Part shown: positions 46,091 through 58,929 of the stretch, piece after piece | How the letters are laid out: every line of letters starts with the position of its first letter | Numbering within the stretch: the stretch's first letter is position 1 | Origin: Mugil cephalus | Taxonomy: Eukaryota; Chordata; Actinopteri; Mugiliformes; Mugilidae | Reading direction: 5' to 3' | NCBI RefSeq assembly: GCF_022458985.1 | Contig: NC_061777.1 | Coordinates: 13,605,668-13,669,667 of the forward strand | Length of the DNA stretch: 64,000 nt | The notes under the pieces: model-generated | Told to the model about the DNA's origin: nothing | Database searches by the model: none | The model's input: only the letters and a program-made list of their open reading frames with translations | Translations under genes and position numbers: made by a program

Positions 46091-46269
46091 GCTACCACAC
46101 TGTATGATGCTGGCAGAACAGGGTGCGGAGGTGGTTGGCTTTGCAGAGTTCATGTGCTGGTTAATAGATATTGTGGACTTTTACATTAAACTTTAATTTT
46201 CGGACCTTGGAGTCTCCTTTGTCAGCCTCGTCTGACTCTATAAACAAAACCCACCACTCAGTCTAACTA

Positions 46270-49200
46270 ATGGAGGTCTGTGCCGAAAACTCAACGACAT
46301 CCTCTGACAAGGGAGACCTTGAAATTAAACCTTTAGAGTTAAGTGAGAAGTGTGCGGATGCAGGGACTCAGAGGATCACATGGAGCAACCAGCTGGAGTT
46401 CATCCTGGCGTCGGTGGGGTACGCAGTAGGACTGGGGAATGTCTGGAGGTTTCCCTACCTGTGTTACAACAACGGTGGAGGTAGGAGCTTTTTATGTATA
46501 TTTTTTGGGCTTTTTAGCCTTTAATGAAAGTGACAGTGTAGATGGACAGGAAGTGGAGATGCTGGGAGGGGGGAACGACACGCAGGAAAGGCCGCCCGAG
46601 GGACGAGCTTTTGATCAGTGTATGAATGACTAACATATCCTAAAAACTTCGTAATGTAATCTATTTAAATAATATTGTAATACTAAAAAAAAAAAAAAAA
46701 AAAAAAATTAATTCGCCAATAGTCCCAATATGTCATTAACACGTTAAAAACGCATTAATCTAGGCTATATTCTGGCTATTTAAAAATATGTACAGCCTAT
46801 TTATAAAGGTGCCTAATAGCAAGAATGTTCTCAACACACTGTAAACTGACGCACACAATGGAAACAGTAGTTATATGACACAAAATTAATCCTAACTGTA
46901 AGTAAACCCTTCCTCTATGAAAAGGACATCAAATTCTGTATATAATTAGGAGTTTTGAGTTTGAGATTTATTTGTTTCGAATATATTCAAAAGAAAGGAT
47001 AAAAAAAGAAAGAAACGTGCAACATTCGAAAAAGTCTGTTCTAGTCCCACCCCTTCTCCAACGGTTATTTAAAACAGGAGAACAGTTTCATACTATGGGG
47101 TGTCTAAGTGTCTATATATGTCTAACAAAAAAACAAGGCGTCCATATATCTAGTGTTAGAGGTATGAGGTATAATTATCATAGTTTCTAGACATTTAAAA
47201 AAGAAAAAAAGAAAAAATCACCCCAGCACGGCAAGTCAGGTCCTGAAGACCTGGGCTTCATAGCTGAGTGGGATCCTGCACTGCCTGTTTAACCTGTATC
47301 TGAAGTTGGAAAGGATCCTATATCCAATAAAGGATTGCTGATTACTTGTCTGACAGGCCCCAGCTTGTATGGCTGGGGGGCTCCCTGTCAGATACCGTTG
47401 TCAATAGGGGCATCACAGGGAACTGTTTTATCTCCTTTCCTGTTCACTCTTTACACCTCAGCTCTGGGTCCAGCCACCTGCAGAACTTCTCTGATGGTAG
47501 TCGTAGGGTGTATCAGAGATGCACAGGAGGTGGAGTGTAGGACACTGATCGCAGACTTTGTGGAGTGGTCCCTGGCAAACCACCTACTCCTTAACGTGGA
47601 CAAGACCAAGGAGCTGGTCATTCTCTCCAGGAGGAGGTGGTCACAAGTGGAGCCCATCACCATCCAGGGCCTGGAGGTGGAACTAGTGGACCACCCCTGG
47701 AGTCTGCATGAACAACAGGCTGGTCTGGAGGGACAACAGTGATGCTGTGTACGAGAAGGAAAAGAGTAGACTCCGCTTTCTCAGGAAGCTCAGGTCTTTC
47801 AATGTGTGCAGTAAATTACTAGAGTCTTTCTGTTGTAGCGAGTGACCTGTACTTTGTTGTGGTTTGTTGAGGAAGTAGTACCAGCAAAAAAGACATCAGT
47901 AGGATCAACAAATTGATTTGTAAGGCTGGACATGTGATTGGTGGAGAGTTGGAGACATTTGTCTCAGTGAAGGACGGGAGGACATTGGATAAACTGCTCA
48001 CCATTATGGACAATCCATCCCAAACACTACATCAAGCACTAGAGAGGCACTACAGTTCATTCGCCAGCAGACTGATTCAGCTCCGCTCCCGTAATGATCG
48101 CTGCAGAACTTCTTTTATTCCCTACTCCATCCAGCTGTATAACTGACTAACTGTACAAGTCTAAGGTCTGAGCAATCCTTGAAACATAAAAGCGTTTCAT
48201 TCTCATGCATGACCTGTGAATTTTAATATTAAAATTTCCTCTCAAATTATAATCCCTATCTCGACCTCTAAAACATTATTGTATCGTAGGTGGTAATGAA
48301 TTAAGTTTGACCCTGTACATTATTTGTGCTTTTTGCGGTTCAACAGTGCCCATGAGTTTTACTGCTTTCGACCTTAAAAATAGTATAAATAATATTAATT
48401 AACATGACGTCGGGCAGATCCAAATTTCTCCTCTCCCTTCTCATCAGCCACGTATTTATCATATCTTGCAGATAAATTATGAAGACACAGCCAGTCTATT
48501 CGCAGCACACTTTGATTATATATATATATATATATATATATACATTTTATTCTCATAAGGCCATGGAAAACCATGTGCAAAGATCTTTGGCACTGTGTGC
48601 GAAATTGATAATCATTAAACAGATGTGTGTGTATTTTACAAGAAAACTCTGTCTCTGGGTTACAACTTAACTTGACAAATACAGGGTCTGCCTTGTTGTT
48701 GGACAAGACTTTGTAAGTGTGAGCATACACCAATAAGCTGACTCAATAGTAACCTTTACTCATGCACTATCCAAAAAGCCTCTTGCTGCTTTGGGGGACA
48801 TTAGACTAACATCCATTGGAGAAATAAGTGAACTAAACAATGACAAAGCAGCAATCACAAAATATTTGTCTATGAAAGCCTTGTACACAGGAGATACATG
48901 AAGCTGCCTTTTCCATTCTTCTGCTGCAGGTGCCTTCATGATCCCTTATCTGACCATGGTGCTTCTGTGTGGCATTCCTCTGCTGCTCGTTGAGTTGACT
49001 ATTGGCCAGTATACTCGCTTAGGGCCGGTGCACACTCTCGCCAAAATCTGTCCCTTGCTCAAAGGTGAGTGACTCTCGTGGCTCGTGACTCTTTGATGGC
49101 TCTTTTCTCATTTTTACTGAAGTTTTATTTTGTTATTTTATTTATTCAATTTTGCTGGTGGGATGGAGCATGTAGAAAAGTGCAAAAAACTGCAGTTCAT

Positions 49201-52200
49201 AGAGCGGCCGCTTGAAGCTGGCCCCAAAAGGGAGCAAATCCCCATAGACACCCATGTTAAAAAGCCCAACTTCACAGCGTTATTAAACATGTTTCCAGCC
49301 TGGTACAAAAAATGTTTTGGTCCGAATAGTTTATTTCACTATTCATGACAACTGCACGGCGGTAGGTGAATGTTTTTCTGACTCATTGGTTTAGTTGTTA
49401 TTAGATTTAAAATTCTTCGCAATTAAGAGCATTCCCGCTTTGAGTGACAAAGCCTGAGCTAACTAGCAGCGGAGAGTTAGGTGGCTGGGTCTCATCGTCT
49501 GCTTCTCCATCTCCGCAATTTTCAAATAGACTGTTTTGAGAAAGATCGACTGAGGAGGTTCTGAAATTTCAAAAAGTTTCAGTATATGAAGTATAAAGTC
49601 AAGCAGGAAGTAGAAACGATAAATATTCTGAGAAACAAAAAAGGCACAGCTCCAACTAGCATTTTGGCAATATTTTTGATGAGCACTCAAGTATAAATGA
49701 CTCATGCCTGCAGGCTACAGCGTCTCGTTGTGCAGAGGCAAACTGAGCTGATTATATCTGACAGATTATATCTCAGTGCATCTCCTCTGTCAGAGAAGAA
49801 TCCAACTTGGCATAGCACAAACTTCTTGTACTTCTCGTTCTACCCATACGTCTTCTCTGATGATTTATGTGTTATTGTCTTCAAGTGTAGGTGGGCCGCT
49901 GAATCGTTTCCTGATTGGCTGGCTCTCCTGTGATGTTCTTCCTCTTGTTCTTCTCCTCCTCTCTGTCCTTTCTGGGATATCTTTTTGAGTCTTTGACAAA
50001 GGCACGGTTGGGATGTCCACGTGTCCTCAGTGTTAATTGGATATGTTTTTGCTCCTTCTCTTTAATATCCATCCTTGTGGCCGCAATCTGTGCTCAGTGC
50101 TGAAGGGTTCTGATGACCAGGGTTGGGAAGATTACTTTAAAAATATATGTGATCCAGTACAATTACAAGTCCCCTGTTAACTTTGATGTATAGATTGTTA
50201 TGGATATATGAGGTTGATGGACATGACACTGAAGACTGAGATGGCCTATATTAAAATACGGTTTACTGATCAACAGAAATGGTAACAGCTGTTCGTGTTC
50301 AAGTTTTTCCTTCACAACTATCACTGAAGACATGATTTGTTAACCCCTCTAAAGCTGCCCAAGAAGGTTATAATTTACAGCAGAGCAGGTAAAATGTACA
50401 AGACGTACAGTAGAGTGTAAACAAGAATGTAAAACATACGAGATCATAGACCCATTGGCATGATCCACATGATCCAGTAATCTGATTACATGTTATTTTC
50501 CGTGTTCTAATGGATTGCAGTTACCATTTTTTGTATCCTGATTACGTAACGCCGTTACATGTAATCCATTACCCCCCAAGCCTGGTTATCACCCCCTAGT
50601 TTGAGCTGCACAGAGATCAATCCACGGGAATCAAATAATAGATGCCGGTCAGTGTGAGTGGGTTTTCTACAGACTCCAGTGTTTAGGCTTCAGTCTTCTT
50701 TCACACGGTCAAGACAGTCCAGGACTCTCCACTGATGTCCTCCCAAGTGAATCTGATATTATTGTTCAGCACTGATGTGCTGAACAATAATATTATTATT
50801 GTTCCTGTGAAGGTGTTCAGGCCTCTGATCTCTACCTCTTCCACATAGAGACTGGCCACTCTCTGTGACACTGGTGTCCCCATCGCACAGCCACATTTTT
50901 GCCTTTAGAATCCTCCATTAAATTGGAAATAGGTGATAGTCAGTCACAGGTTGAGTAACATGCATGTTTGGTCAGGGTTGAGGTTGGTTCCATCAGCCAA
51001 GGTGTCATCCTTTAGTCGCCTTTCTCTTGCTACTTTTGTGCCTTCTGTGATGGGAATACACTGTGAGGTAACATCACAGAGTTTTCAATGTGGTGAGGAG
51101 TATTGCCAACCAACGGAGATACAACGGCGATAAACTACAGAGTTTATGCGACTGAGGCCCACTACTAAAACTTAAACAAGCCTTAGTCACCCGAGGTTAT
51201 GTTATAAGTGCCGAATGTTAACAGCGATTGCAGCCTGGTCACATATTAACATACACAGAGAACACATAATCCCAGGGTGTCTGTCCACATGTTGAACACA
51301 TTGATAATGAAGGTAAAGAGACAAGAGTGTCTAACTGTTAACACTGATGTTTCCGAGGGTTGACTTTAACAGAAGCTGATATTTAGTTTGTTCCTTGAAA
51401 AATCTGCAGTTTCACACAGCATCTAGGCACATATGAACGTCGCCAAAGGAAGGATTTTGCTTGGGTTTTTGAAAGTGGCAGCTGGAATTTTGGAAATTAC
51501 TTCTAAATTATGTTTGAGTGGCAAATGGCAAATGACACCGTGTGCCCTGTGGACTGAATGTCTCCTCAGAGGAGACAGACAGATATACATGCCTCAAGCT
51601 GAGACCAAGAACCTCAGGTGTCATCGCCATCTTAACTAAATAATGATTAGCCAAGTACAAAAGAGTCAGACGCCAGAAACTCCTCTAACCCTTGGCCAAG
51701 GGCTGAGCTGAATAACTAGCACACTACTTCTCTGCTGTGTATCTTTATGTGAGAAAAATACAACTGTATGTAACCCTGGGACCAAACATTTTACATTCAT
51801 TAATGCATTGGGTGCTAATGCTTTTATAACAAGTGTGGATTCTGCAACGTTGTCTCTCACTTTCCCCTCCCAGGTGTTGGTCTGGCCACAGTTGTGATCT
51901 CCTTCATGTACTCCACATACTACAATGTGCTCATGAGCTGGGCTCTTTTCTACTTGTTCAACTCGTTCGGAGCGACCCTCCCCTGGACTTCTTGCAACAA
52001 CACTTGGAATGCCCTCGGAAACTGTTCCAGCGGTTTCCCTGGCAACGTCACCCATCTACAGTCGGCCAGCCAGCAGTTCTTTGAGTTAGACGACATCATT
52101 TCTGCTTATATGTCAAGTCGTGTCTCTTAAAGGCCCTGAAAACTTTTCTTAATCCTCACAGTAGAGTCTCCCATTCTTTCACAGGAGCTCCATAATCTTT

Positions 52201-55200
52201 CTTTTGTCAGTGCAGGGGCTTAGCTGGACGAATGTGTTGCTGTGCAAGTCTCTCTCGTTTAGAAATATGTGAATTAAACTCACACACATAAATCCTGGTG
52301 AAGCAGATATAAACAAACACCTAATCACTGATTACGTTTTTATCTTTTCAAACTATTTTTGTCATACGTATTTCATGTTAAAAACCAATACCAAATCTTT
52401 GAGGGCTTTGGGGGCACAATAATCATCACTTCTTTTTCTGTTTTGTTTTGTTTTTTTTAGTCACAGACTTTTGGAGAAGACGAGTGGAATTGAGGAAGCT
52501 GGTGGTGTTCGTTGGGAGCTCTTTGGCTGTCTTATTGTTGCCTGGGTTATTGTGTATTTAGGCATATTTAAAGGAGTCATAATCACCGGCAAGGTCAGAA
52601 CTGTGTCCATGTATCCTGCTAGTCATGGTTAATGTGATGCTCTCATTCTTAAATTGAAACCTCTCCTCTGGCATTGTGTCACAACTAATGTTTTTAATTC
52701 AGAAATATCAGAGGCAATGACAGCTATGTTTTTTTTTTGTAATTTTACAAGAATATAGGTTTTAGTCATCTGCAAATAAGCATTTTGTATCATAGTATAT
52801 CATGTCAGCAATGTTGCAAGCTAGTAGATAACTATAGTCATTGGATGTGAAACAAAACAAACGTCATCATGTTGATTCACCAGAGCTCCATCAACTGCAT
52901 ATGAACCACTGTATGGAAATGCACCACATGGATATTTTGACCAGCTTTGACTAAGATACTGTATGTCCTTGAAAGCCAAGCACCGTAGATACTGAAGAGT
53001 TGCTACCACAGCTCAACTCTTCTTCTTCTTCTTCTTCTTCTTCTTCCTTTCGCTGTTTGTGTTACATATAGGTGGTGTACTTCACTGCGCTCTTTCCGTA
53101 CTTCATCCTGTTTGCCCTGCTCATCAACAATGTGCAGCTTCCCGGAGCCAAGGATGGCATCCTCTACTTTGTGACACCTGTATGGGGCAAACTGTTTGAA
53201 TTGAAGGTGAGACCCTTTTTTAGTGAAAGGGTAGATCAACCCTTTCGACATCGGTTACACATTGGCACCAAATGAACTCAAATGTTATAATGTAGCAAGA
53301 AAGGGAGGACCCAGACATTAAAGGCAGGATGAAATGGTGAAAGTCAATTTAAGGGTCAAACTCCCTAAAGTGGTTACGATTTTCCCAACTGAACTGGAGG
53401 GATAGTTTATCTCAGATGTTCAATAAAATTTAGAACAACACATCTCCTCCTAGTACAGTGCAATCTGTCTACTGTTGGTTCCTCAACCTTTAATAGCTTT
53501 TAATAGCACCAATATAATCTAAAAACAGCTGCTATTTATGTGCATTGGCAACACCAGCAAACCCATTTATAATGTAGCTAAACCCTGATTGTGTACACAA
53601 TCCTAGCACATCTCTCACAGCTATTCACATTCATCAGAAAGTTATAACTAATTACTGAGTTTCATGTTCATGCTCTCCTTTGTCTCCATCACAGGTCTGG
53701 GTCGGTGCTGCTTCACAGGTGTTTAACTCGCTGGGCATAGCGTTTGGCTCCATGATTTCGATGGCTAGTTACAACAAGTTCAACCACAATGTCCTCAGGT
53801 ATACGTTGTCCGGCACCAAATGAGAAGTGATATTGACAAAGCCGGTTTGGTATCTGTGATCTGTGAAGAGTGTTAGATTGGCAAGGGCTCCACGATAAAC
53901 TTGACTTTGTGCTCTGAGTTGAACAGCAGTGTATGCAGATCTCTGCTGCTATAATACTGACACACAATATCAACATATCCACTCGCATTTAACATTTATA
54001 ACCCCGATGTACTCTTCCGCTTCCAACAGCATAACGCAGCACAGTCTCAGTTCACGCAATCAACAAGTTCAGTGGGCAGTGGAAATAAATTAAGAACTTA
54101 ATTACAGTAATATTAAAGACTACAGGATCTCCCCTCAGCATCTAGCCATCCTACGAGGTGGCACAAGCTAGATATTTGGGGTCACATATCATCAAGGAAT
54201 GAGGTCCATACTTTATAAAATGTATAAATTTTTCCTCTGGCATAGTATGTCCTGGGCTTTTGGTTTGTGGGCGGGATATACAGGCATACTGGGTCCATAT
54301 AGCGTGTAGCTAGAGTCCTTCTTGTTCCTAAGTTGAGGCGATATCTGAAAGCGATGCAGCACTAAACCGCTGCTCCTTTGGTCTGTTACCTATACAAATG
54401 TTATTAGCATACTCCCATGTGTGTTGCTGTTTTGTGGTCAGATTATTTTTGATAGAAGCTCCATTTGTTAGGTCTTGCTGTATTTACTGTTCTGATACAA
54501 GCTGCAGCTTTGGTCTAAGCTGATTCCTCCTATCCCGCAGGGGAAGTAAGACTAAATCTCTTGGTTTACTGTTCCCAGTAAGGAATAAAATAGCTAGAAT
54601 TGCTAATTGTTAGAAGATGAGAAGATGTTTTAATGCCGTAGTATGCACCAACGAAGGCATTTAACGGTTTTCATATCCAGAGAAAGATGAAACTTGATAA
54701 ACAAATTGCTTCATAATGTGTTTTCCCAGAGGTTCTTTTTTACTGAAACTGGACTGAATCATTTTGCATGCATTTCTTTCGCAGAGATACAATGATTGTG
54801 TCGTTAATCAACTCCTTCACCAGTATCCTGGCTGGCTTTGTGATCTTCTCAGCTATTGGCTACATGGCTCACATACATAAACTCCCAGTGGATAACATAG
54901 CCACAGATGGTAAGCCCGGAAACACAGTCTGCACCACAGTTTTATAGTTTTTGTCGTAATGAATTTTAAGAATCTAAATAAGAAAATTGTTGGTTTTTTT
55001 ATGTAAAATTAGCATGAGATATAGAGATAGATGTGTAAATACATCCCGGTCTAAATTTTTAGAAGAACACTGTACTAAAGCTTCCTCATTATAAGGAGCA
55101 CTACTCAGTCTGGAATAAATGGTAAGTTATGACAAACTGAATGTGTAAGTGGTTGAAAGGAGAGGGCAAGTCTAACAATAGTGTATTAGTCTGTGTTTTC

Positions 55201-57469
55201 AAGAGGAACTACAATAAAGATACCTCTCCTTTTGTAGCTTTAGTATTAATCCAGTCTCCTGCTTTGCTTAGAAGTAATATGATATAAAATTATGAATTTT
55301 AATGATAAACACACCTTTTTACCCGAGTGCCATATTTAAAGGCAGACAACATGTCACCATCATGTCTGCTGTCCCACTGAGCTGTCTTGTTTTTCTGTGT
55401 TGTTTTAGTCTCACAGCTTTTGCTACTCTACTGCCAGTAAATTATAATGTGCATCATTTTGTTAAGGTAATGTTTCATCCAGTAAGTTAAATTAATTTGC
55501 ACAGAGAACAAGGAAGTATCCAAGATACTAACTACAGACAGGCTCATCAGGTGCGCTGTGTTTGTATTCTGTAATGAATATGTGAACTTCTTTGGATAGA
55601 TTATTCACAAAGCATGTCACCATTCATTAGTCAACACAGTGTCCTTTCTTTAAACCCTCGCGGAGGCTAAATATGCTGGACAACGAGCAGGTTGTTCGAC
55701 CATGCTCTGTCTGCGTACAAGTGTAATTCTAGACAACTGTTGGGAGTGGAGCAATGTGAAGTTGTGTGTATTTGAATCCCAAAGCATTCACCTTGCTACT
55801 CCACTCAACCTTCACTTGTGCCATGTTTCAGGCCCCGGTTTGGTGTTTGTTGTGTACCCTGAAGTCCTCTCCACCATGCCTGGCTTTCAGTTCTGGGCTC
55901 CACTTTTCTTCTTCATGCTGCTGTGCCTGGGCCTGGACAGTCAGGTAACCAGCTGCACGAGTGAAGACAGAGAACGAAGCAAAACACCAGAGCACCGCAC
56001 ATTTAAATCTGTATATTTAGCTTTTGCACATTTGGATGCATAGGAAGCATTCACACGTCTCTATCCAAAGAAGTTTCTTTCTCCCTGACTTAAGGTTTTA
56101 TACAGTGGACACTGTCCTGTGTCTTTGTGTCTCTGTCAGCTACTGCAAGCACAACAGTGACAATGATTAGAGGATTTACTTCTGTGCTGCACATTTTCTG
56201 TTGGAAATTGATTACTCACATAAAATTTATGACATCTGTGTGGTCTGAAAAATTTTACAAGTGAACAAAAAGGCAACAGGGAACTGATTTTGTACAGAAA
56301 ACTGGATAATTGTTAAAAAAAAAAATATTGTTTTTTGTTTCCAGTTTGCCACAACGGAGGTAACTGTGACGTTCATAAAGGACGAGTTTGGACCAAAAAT
56401 TCTGCAATTCCTAAAGAGAGAGGAACTGGTTGCCCTGATTGTTTGCATTGTTTTGTTTTTATTGGGGATTCCTCACATTACCAAGGTACAGTGTACGACC
56501 TTATTTCCTCTCAGAGAAACAGCTGTTTTGTCTTTTCGGCGTTTCTCTAATGAGCTCTTTGTTTTCCTTCGGTCACAGGAAGGTATCTATGTGTTTCATC
56601 TGATGGACCACTACACTGCCGTCGTGTCCCTCATGATCCTGGCTTTTTTTGAAATTGTGGCTGTCTGCTGGATCTTTGGTAAAACCCACATAATGTTCTC
56701 AAGGTCTTATGTCCTGCAGTGTCAGTCAAATAGAAGTTTAAAAATGATTCATAATCTGCCCTGCAGAGAGAGGCTAAACTTATAATTGTTGTCTCAGGAG
56801 TCACACGGATCTCTTTAATGATCAAAAGGATGCTGGGCAAAACTCCACATATCTTTTTCCGTGTCTGTTGGTTGCTGGTCTGTCCTTTGATGATTTTGGT
56901 GAGTTCCGGTTTAAGCCGTGTGTTTAAAGTCGGCTTTTAAGAAGTTTAAGTGTGTCAGATTGTTCTTCTTTTTCCACACAGTGCATACTGGCCTCCATCC
57001 TTGTTCAGTACACTCCTGTCCGGTATGAGAAGTACAAGTACCCAGTGTGGACTGAGTGGGTGGGCTGGTGCATCTCCCTGGTTTCTGTAGTGTGGATACC
57101 ACTTGGTGCTATTCAAGAGATCTATAACAACCAAGGATCATTTCTTCAGGTGACTTCTTTGAACAAACTCCTAACATTAACAACCTTAAATGCAAACACT
57201 ACCAGTATTCATACAGTGTCTATTGTTTGATGTGTGTAATTTAAAAGTTTTGATGGCAGCACTTCACCTCCAGGAAAACATGAACATAATGAATGTCACG
57301 ATTTTCAAAAAAATGCCAAATTCGTCGGCTCGTTTTCTAAAAGCAGGTCTTTTCTATCCCTCAGAGACTGACGACAGCCATGACTCCCACAATAGACCTA
57401 GATGCCCTGCAGGAAAGACAAAGCCATGACAACCCTGCATCTGAGAAATTGCTCACGTTGGTGACATGA
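46270..57469 (+). CDS. SLC6-family Na+/Cl--dependent amino acid or neurotransmitter transporter
   Basis: A 12-helix symporter of the SLC6 family. Exons: 46270-46480, 48930-49064, 51874-52084, 52461-52593, 53072-53206, 53695-53798, 54785-54909, 55832-55944, 56345-56485, 56579-56678, 56798-56898, 56982-57149, 57365-57469; 1782 bases, 593 residues, no frame break. TM1 carries the sodium-site signature [20 protein letters not shown] (50-69). The second extracellular loop has paired cysteines and NNT, NCS and NVT glycosylation sequons. Gln283, Ser287, Asn319 and Ser323 fall at the chloride-site positions, so transport should need chloride. TM8 has [19 protein letters not shown] and [10 protein letters not shown] are closer to the glycine/proline/B0+ branch than to GAT or monoamine carriers. 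TM6 reads VFNSLG, with Asn286 where I would expect an aromatic residue. I cannot name the member, so substrate is unknown. The exon-3 donor (gttaga) is weak. Confidence 0.9.
46520..46625. repeat. probable dispersed fish repeat
   Basis: Contains gatggacaggaagtggagatgctggg (in parts: gatggacaggaagtggagat), then gggggaacgacacgcagg and aaaggccgcc. This matches the pattern of a common teleost repeat ('gacaggaaa ... gggggaatgacatgcagcaaagggccgc'). Located in SLC6 intron 1. Confidence 0.4.
46686..46707. repeat. poly(A) tract
   Basis: About 22 consecutive A residues in SLC6 intron 1, near the dispersed repeat just upstream. Confidence 0.9.
47260..48200 (+). mobile_element. LINE reverse transcriptase 3' fragment, plus orientation
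   Basis: Frames in succession encode [11 protein letters not shown], then [30 protein letters not shown], a [19 protein letters not shown] block, [17 protein letters not shown] and finally a C-terminal region with [16 protein letters not shown] and a TAA stop. The order matches the LINE fragment at 17 kb, and LRSFNVCS is shared exactly. The catalytic YxDD block is deleted and frames shift, so it is dead. It lies in intron 1 of the SLC6 gene. Confidence 0.82.
48517..48542. repeat. (TA)n microsatellite
   Basis: Thirteen uninterrupted TA units in SLC6 intron 1. Confidence 0.95.
49881..50072 (-). mobile_element. Penelope-like element fragment, linker region after the RT
   Basis: The minus strand encodes [17 protein letters not shown] followed by a charged [11 protein letters not shown] stretch. 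This resembles the segment between reverse transcriptase and the GIY-YIG endonuclease of fish Penelope-like elements. The frame is lost right after. It lies downstream, in element orientation, of the RT fragment at 50.7-50.9 kb. Confidence 0.6.
50119..50586. mobile_element. short TIR element inserted between Penelope-like fragments
   Basis: Begins ccagggttgggaag and ends ccccccaagcctgg, whose reverse complement is ccaggcttgggggg, so the ends are about 11-base inverted repeats. The interior is rich in gtaatctgattac-like palindromic strings, as in a common fish non-autonomous DNA element starting CAGGGTTGGG. No coding capacity. Confidence 0.6.
50701..50920 (-). mobile_element. Penelope-like element fragment, reverse transcriptase block
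   Basis: The minus strand reads [18 protein letters not shown] followed by a degraded stretch and [10 protein letters not shown]. This parallels the conserved MGSPxSPxxANLYMEExE and following NxxIxFTxED blocks of Penelope-like reverse transcriptases. The FRYVDDT catalytic block between them is missing, replaced by AT-rich DNA with a hairpin. Confidence 0.6.
50756..50793. repeat. perfect 17-bp inverted repeat with 4-base loop
   Basis: atattattgttcagcac, loop tgat, gtgctgaacaataatat. Lies inside the Penelope-like RT relic at the place where its catalytic motif is lost. Confidence 0.95.
53018..53046. repeat. (CTT)n microsatellite
   Basis: About nine ctt units, ending shortly before the splice acceptor of the SLC6 exon at 53072; it forms part of that acceptor's pyrimidine-rich region. 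Confidence 0.95.
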
Positions 57470-58330
57470 ACAGAGACACAGCCGCCAAAACCACGTCTTT
57501 ATCTCTACTTGCCAGGCTCTGTAATGTGTCACACTGTCATTACAGTTCTATCAGAATTTCATCCAGAGACCTCACTTTATCTTAACTCCACTGCACGTTT
57601 GTAGCTCTTTAAAATCACTTTGCCTGACATTATCGTCATAAAAATCACCCTTTCCTTTTCCCCCTTTACCAAGTGTGCAATCTGATATTTCATCCATCAA
57701 ATTAGGATTGGACGCTTGGATTCACACCTATAGTACATGTGATGTAGGCGTGAATCGTCATGTGTCCTGTCCAAATTATGCAGGTGCTAAATCCAACACT
57801 GGATTAACACTGGAGTGAAATGTCTTATTCTTAAATCAGTGAGAGGCTTTTTAACTGTTCCGGCTTAATACATATATAAACTAAATTATTTAAAACTCTG
57901 GATTAAATCCCTCAAAAGTTTGCACATGAGGCTTGTCTCACTTGGAAGTCTCTGCCAAGTGCAACAGGGAACAACCTATACAACCTTCTGACTTCCATTT
58001 TCAGTTTTTATGGTCCTTAAACCAGTGTGCCGTTCTGAATTTACTGCAGCATTCAGACAGTCCTAATGTCTAAGGAGCTTAATGTAAGCAACAGGTGCTT
58101 TGTTTTGGTGGTAGTCACCAGGAACAGACCAATATAAAACACTGCAGTGCCTTTTGTTCTAATATTCTCTTATATGCACACAACCTTTGAATGTACAATT
58201 GAAATGTTGCCATTTCAAATGATGGTCTACATGCATTTTATGTCTAGAACCGTAATTACAAAATACATGACTGGGTTTTAGACACTGGACTTGTATGTAT
58301 ATCAATAAATTGTAATGATATATTAACTTA
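57470..58330 (+). other. SLC6 gene 3'UTR with candidate poly(A) signal
   Basis: From the TGA at 57467-57469 to an AATAAA at 58304-58309. A second hexamer lies near 58840, so a longer form is possible. Confidence 0.45.
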
Positions 58331-58914
58331 AATATGGTTTTGAATATAGTGATTATTTAGGAATGTACTAAAGCTGCATTCAAATAGAACTTGAATTCAA
58401 ACATTTCGACTCATGAGTTCGTAAATACGTGGTTTCACCGATAGGCCTCAGCTGATCCTCTTTGCCTTAAATCTTGTTAATCAGCAGCAGCTGTTTGTGT
58501 CTGAATGAAGACCAGCAGCCTCCCTTCGCTCTGTCAATCACGGCTACTCGTCTGACATATAAACAGAAGCACATTTTGCCTCTTAGACTCAGGGCAGTGA
58601 TGCCTTCATGTTCATACTGTCGTACCAATAAATTACTGACCATATAAACAAACAAACAATCAAAAAAGCACCTACTGAACAAAGCGGAAATATTGAGAAT
58701 TTCTTTTATCTGTGATATTTTGTCATAACGGAAACGGTTGTGTGTTCATTTTAATCTCAAAGCAGGATTTGCGTCCTGTTCCTTCTGTGTTGGGGTTTGT
58801 TACATTAGTTTTTAATTAATTTTGGTTAAATGAAAGAAGTAATAAAAGATTAATTCGGGCTTGTTCTGCTGTCAATGAATTACGTGTGTCGTTTGGATTA
58901 TTGCCTCAGTTAAA

Positions 58915-58929
58915 CACTAGGTGGCAGCA
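58915..58929 (+). promoter_or_regulatory. CTCF-like motif
   Basis: CACTAGGTGGCAGCA matches the CTCF core closely. Located about 1.4 kb after the SLC6 stop codon. Motif only. Confidence 0.35.
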
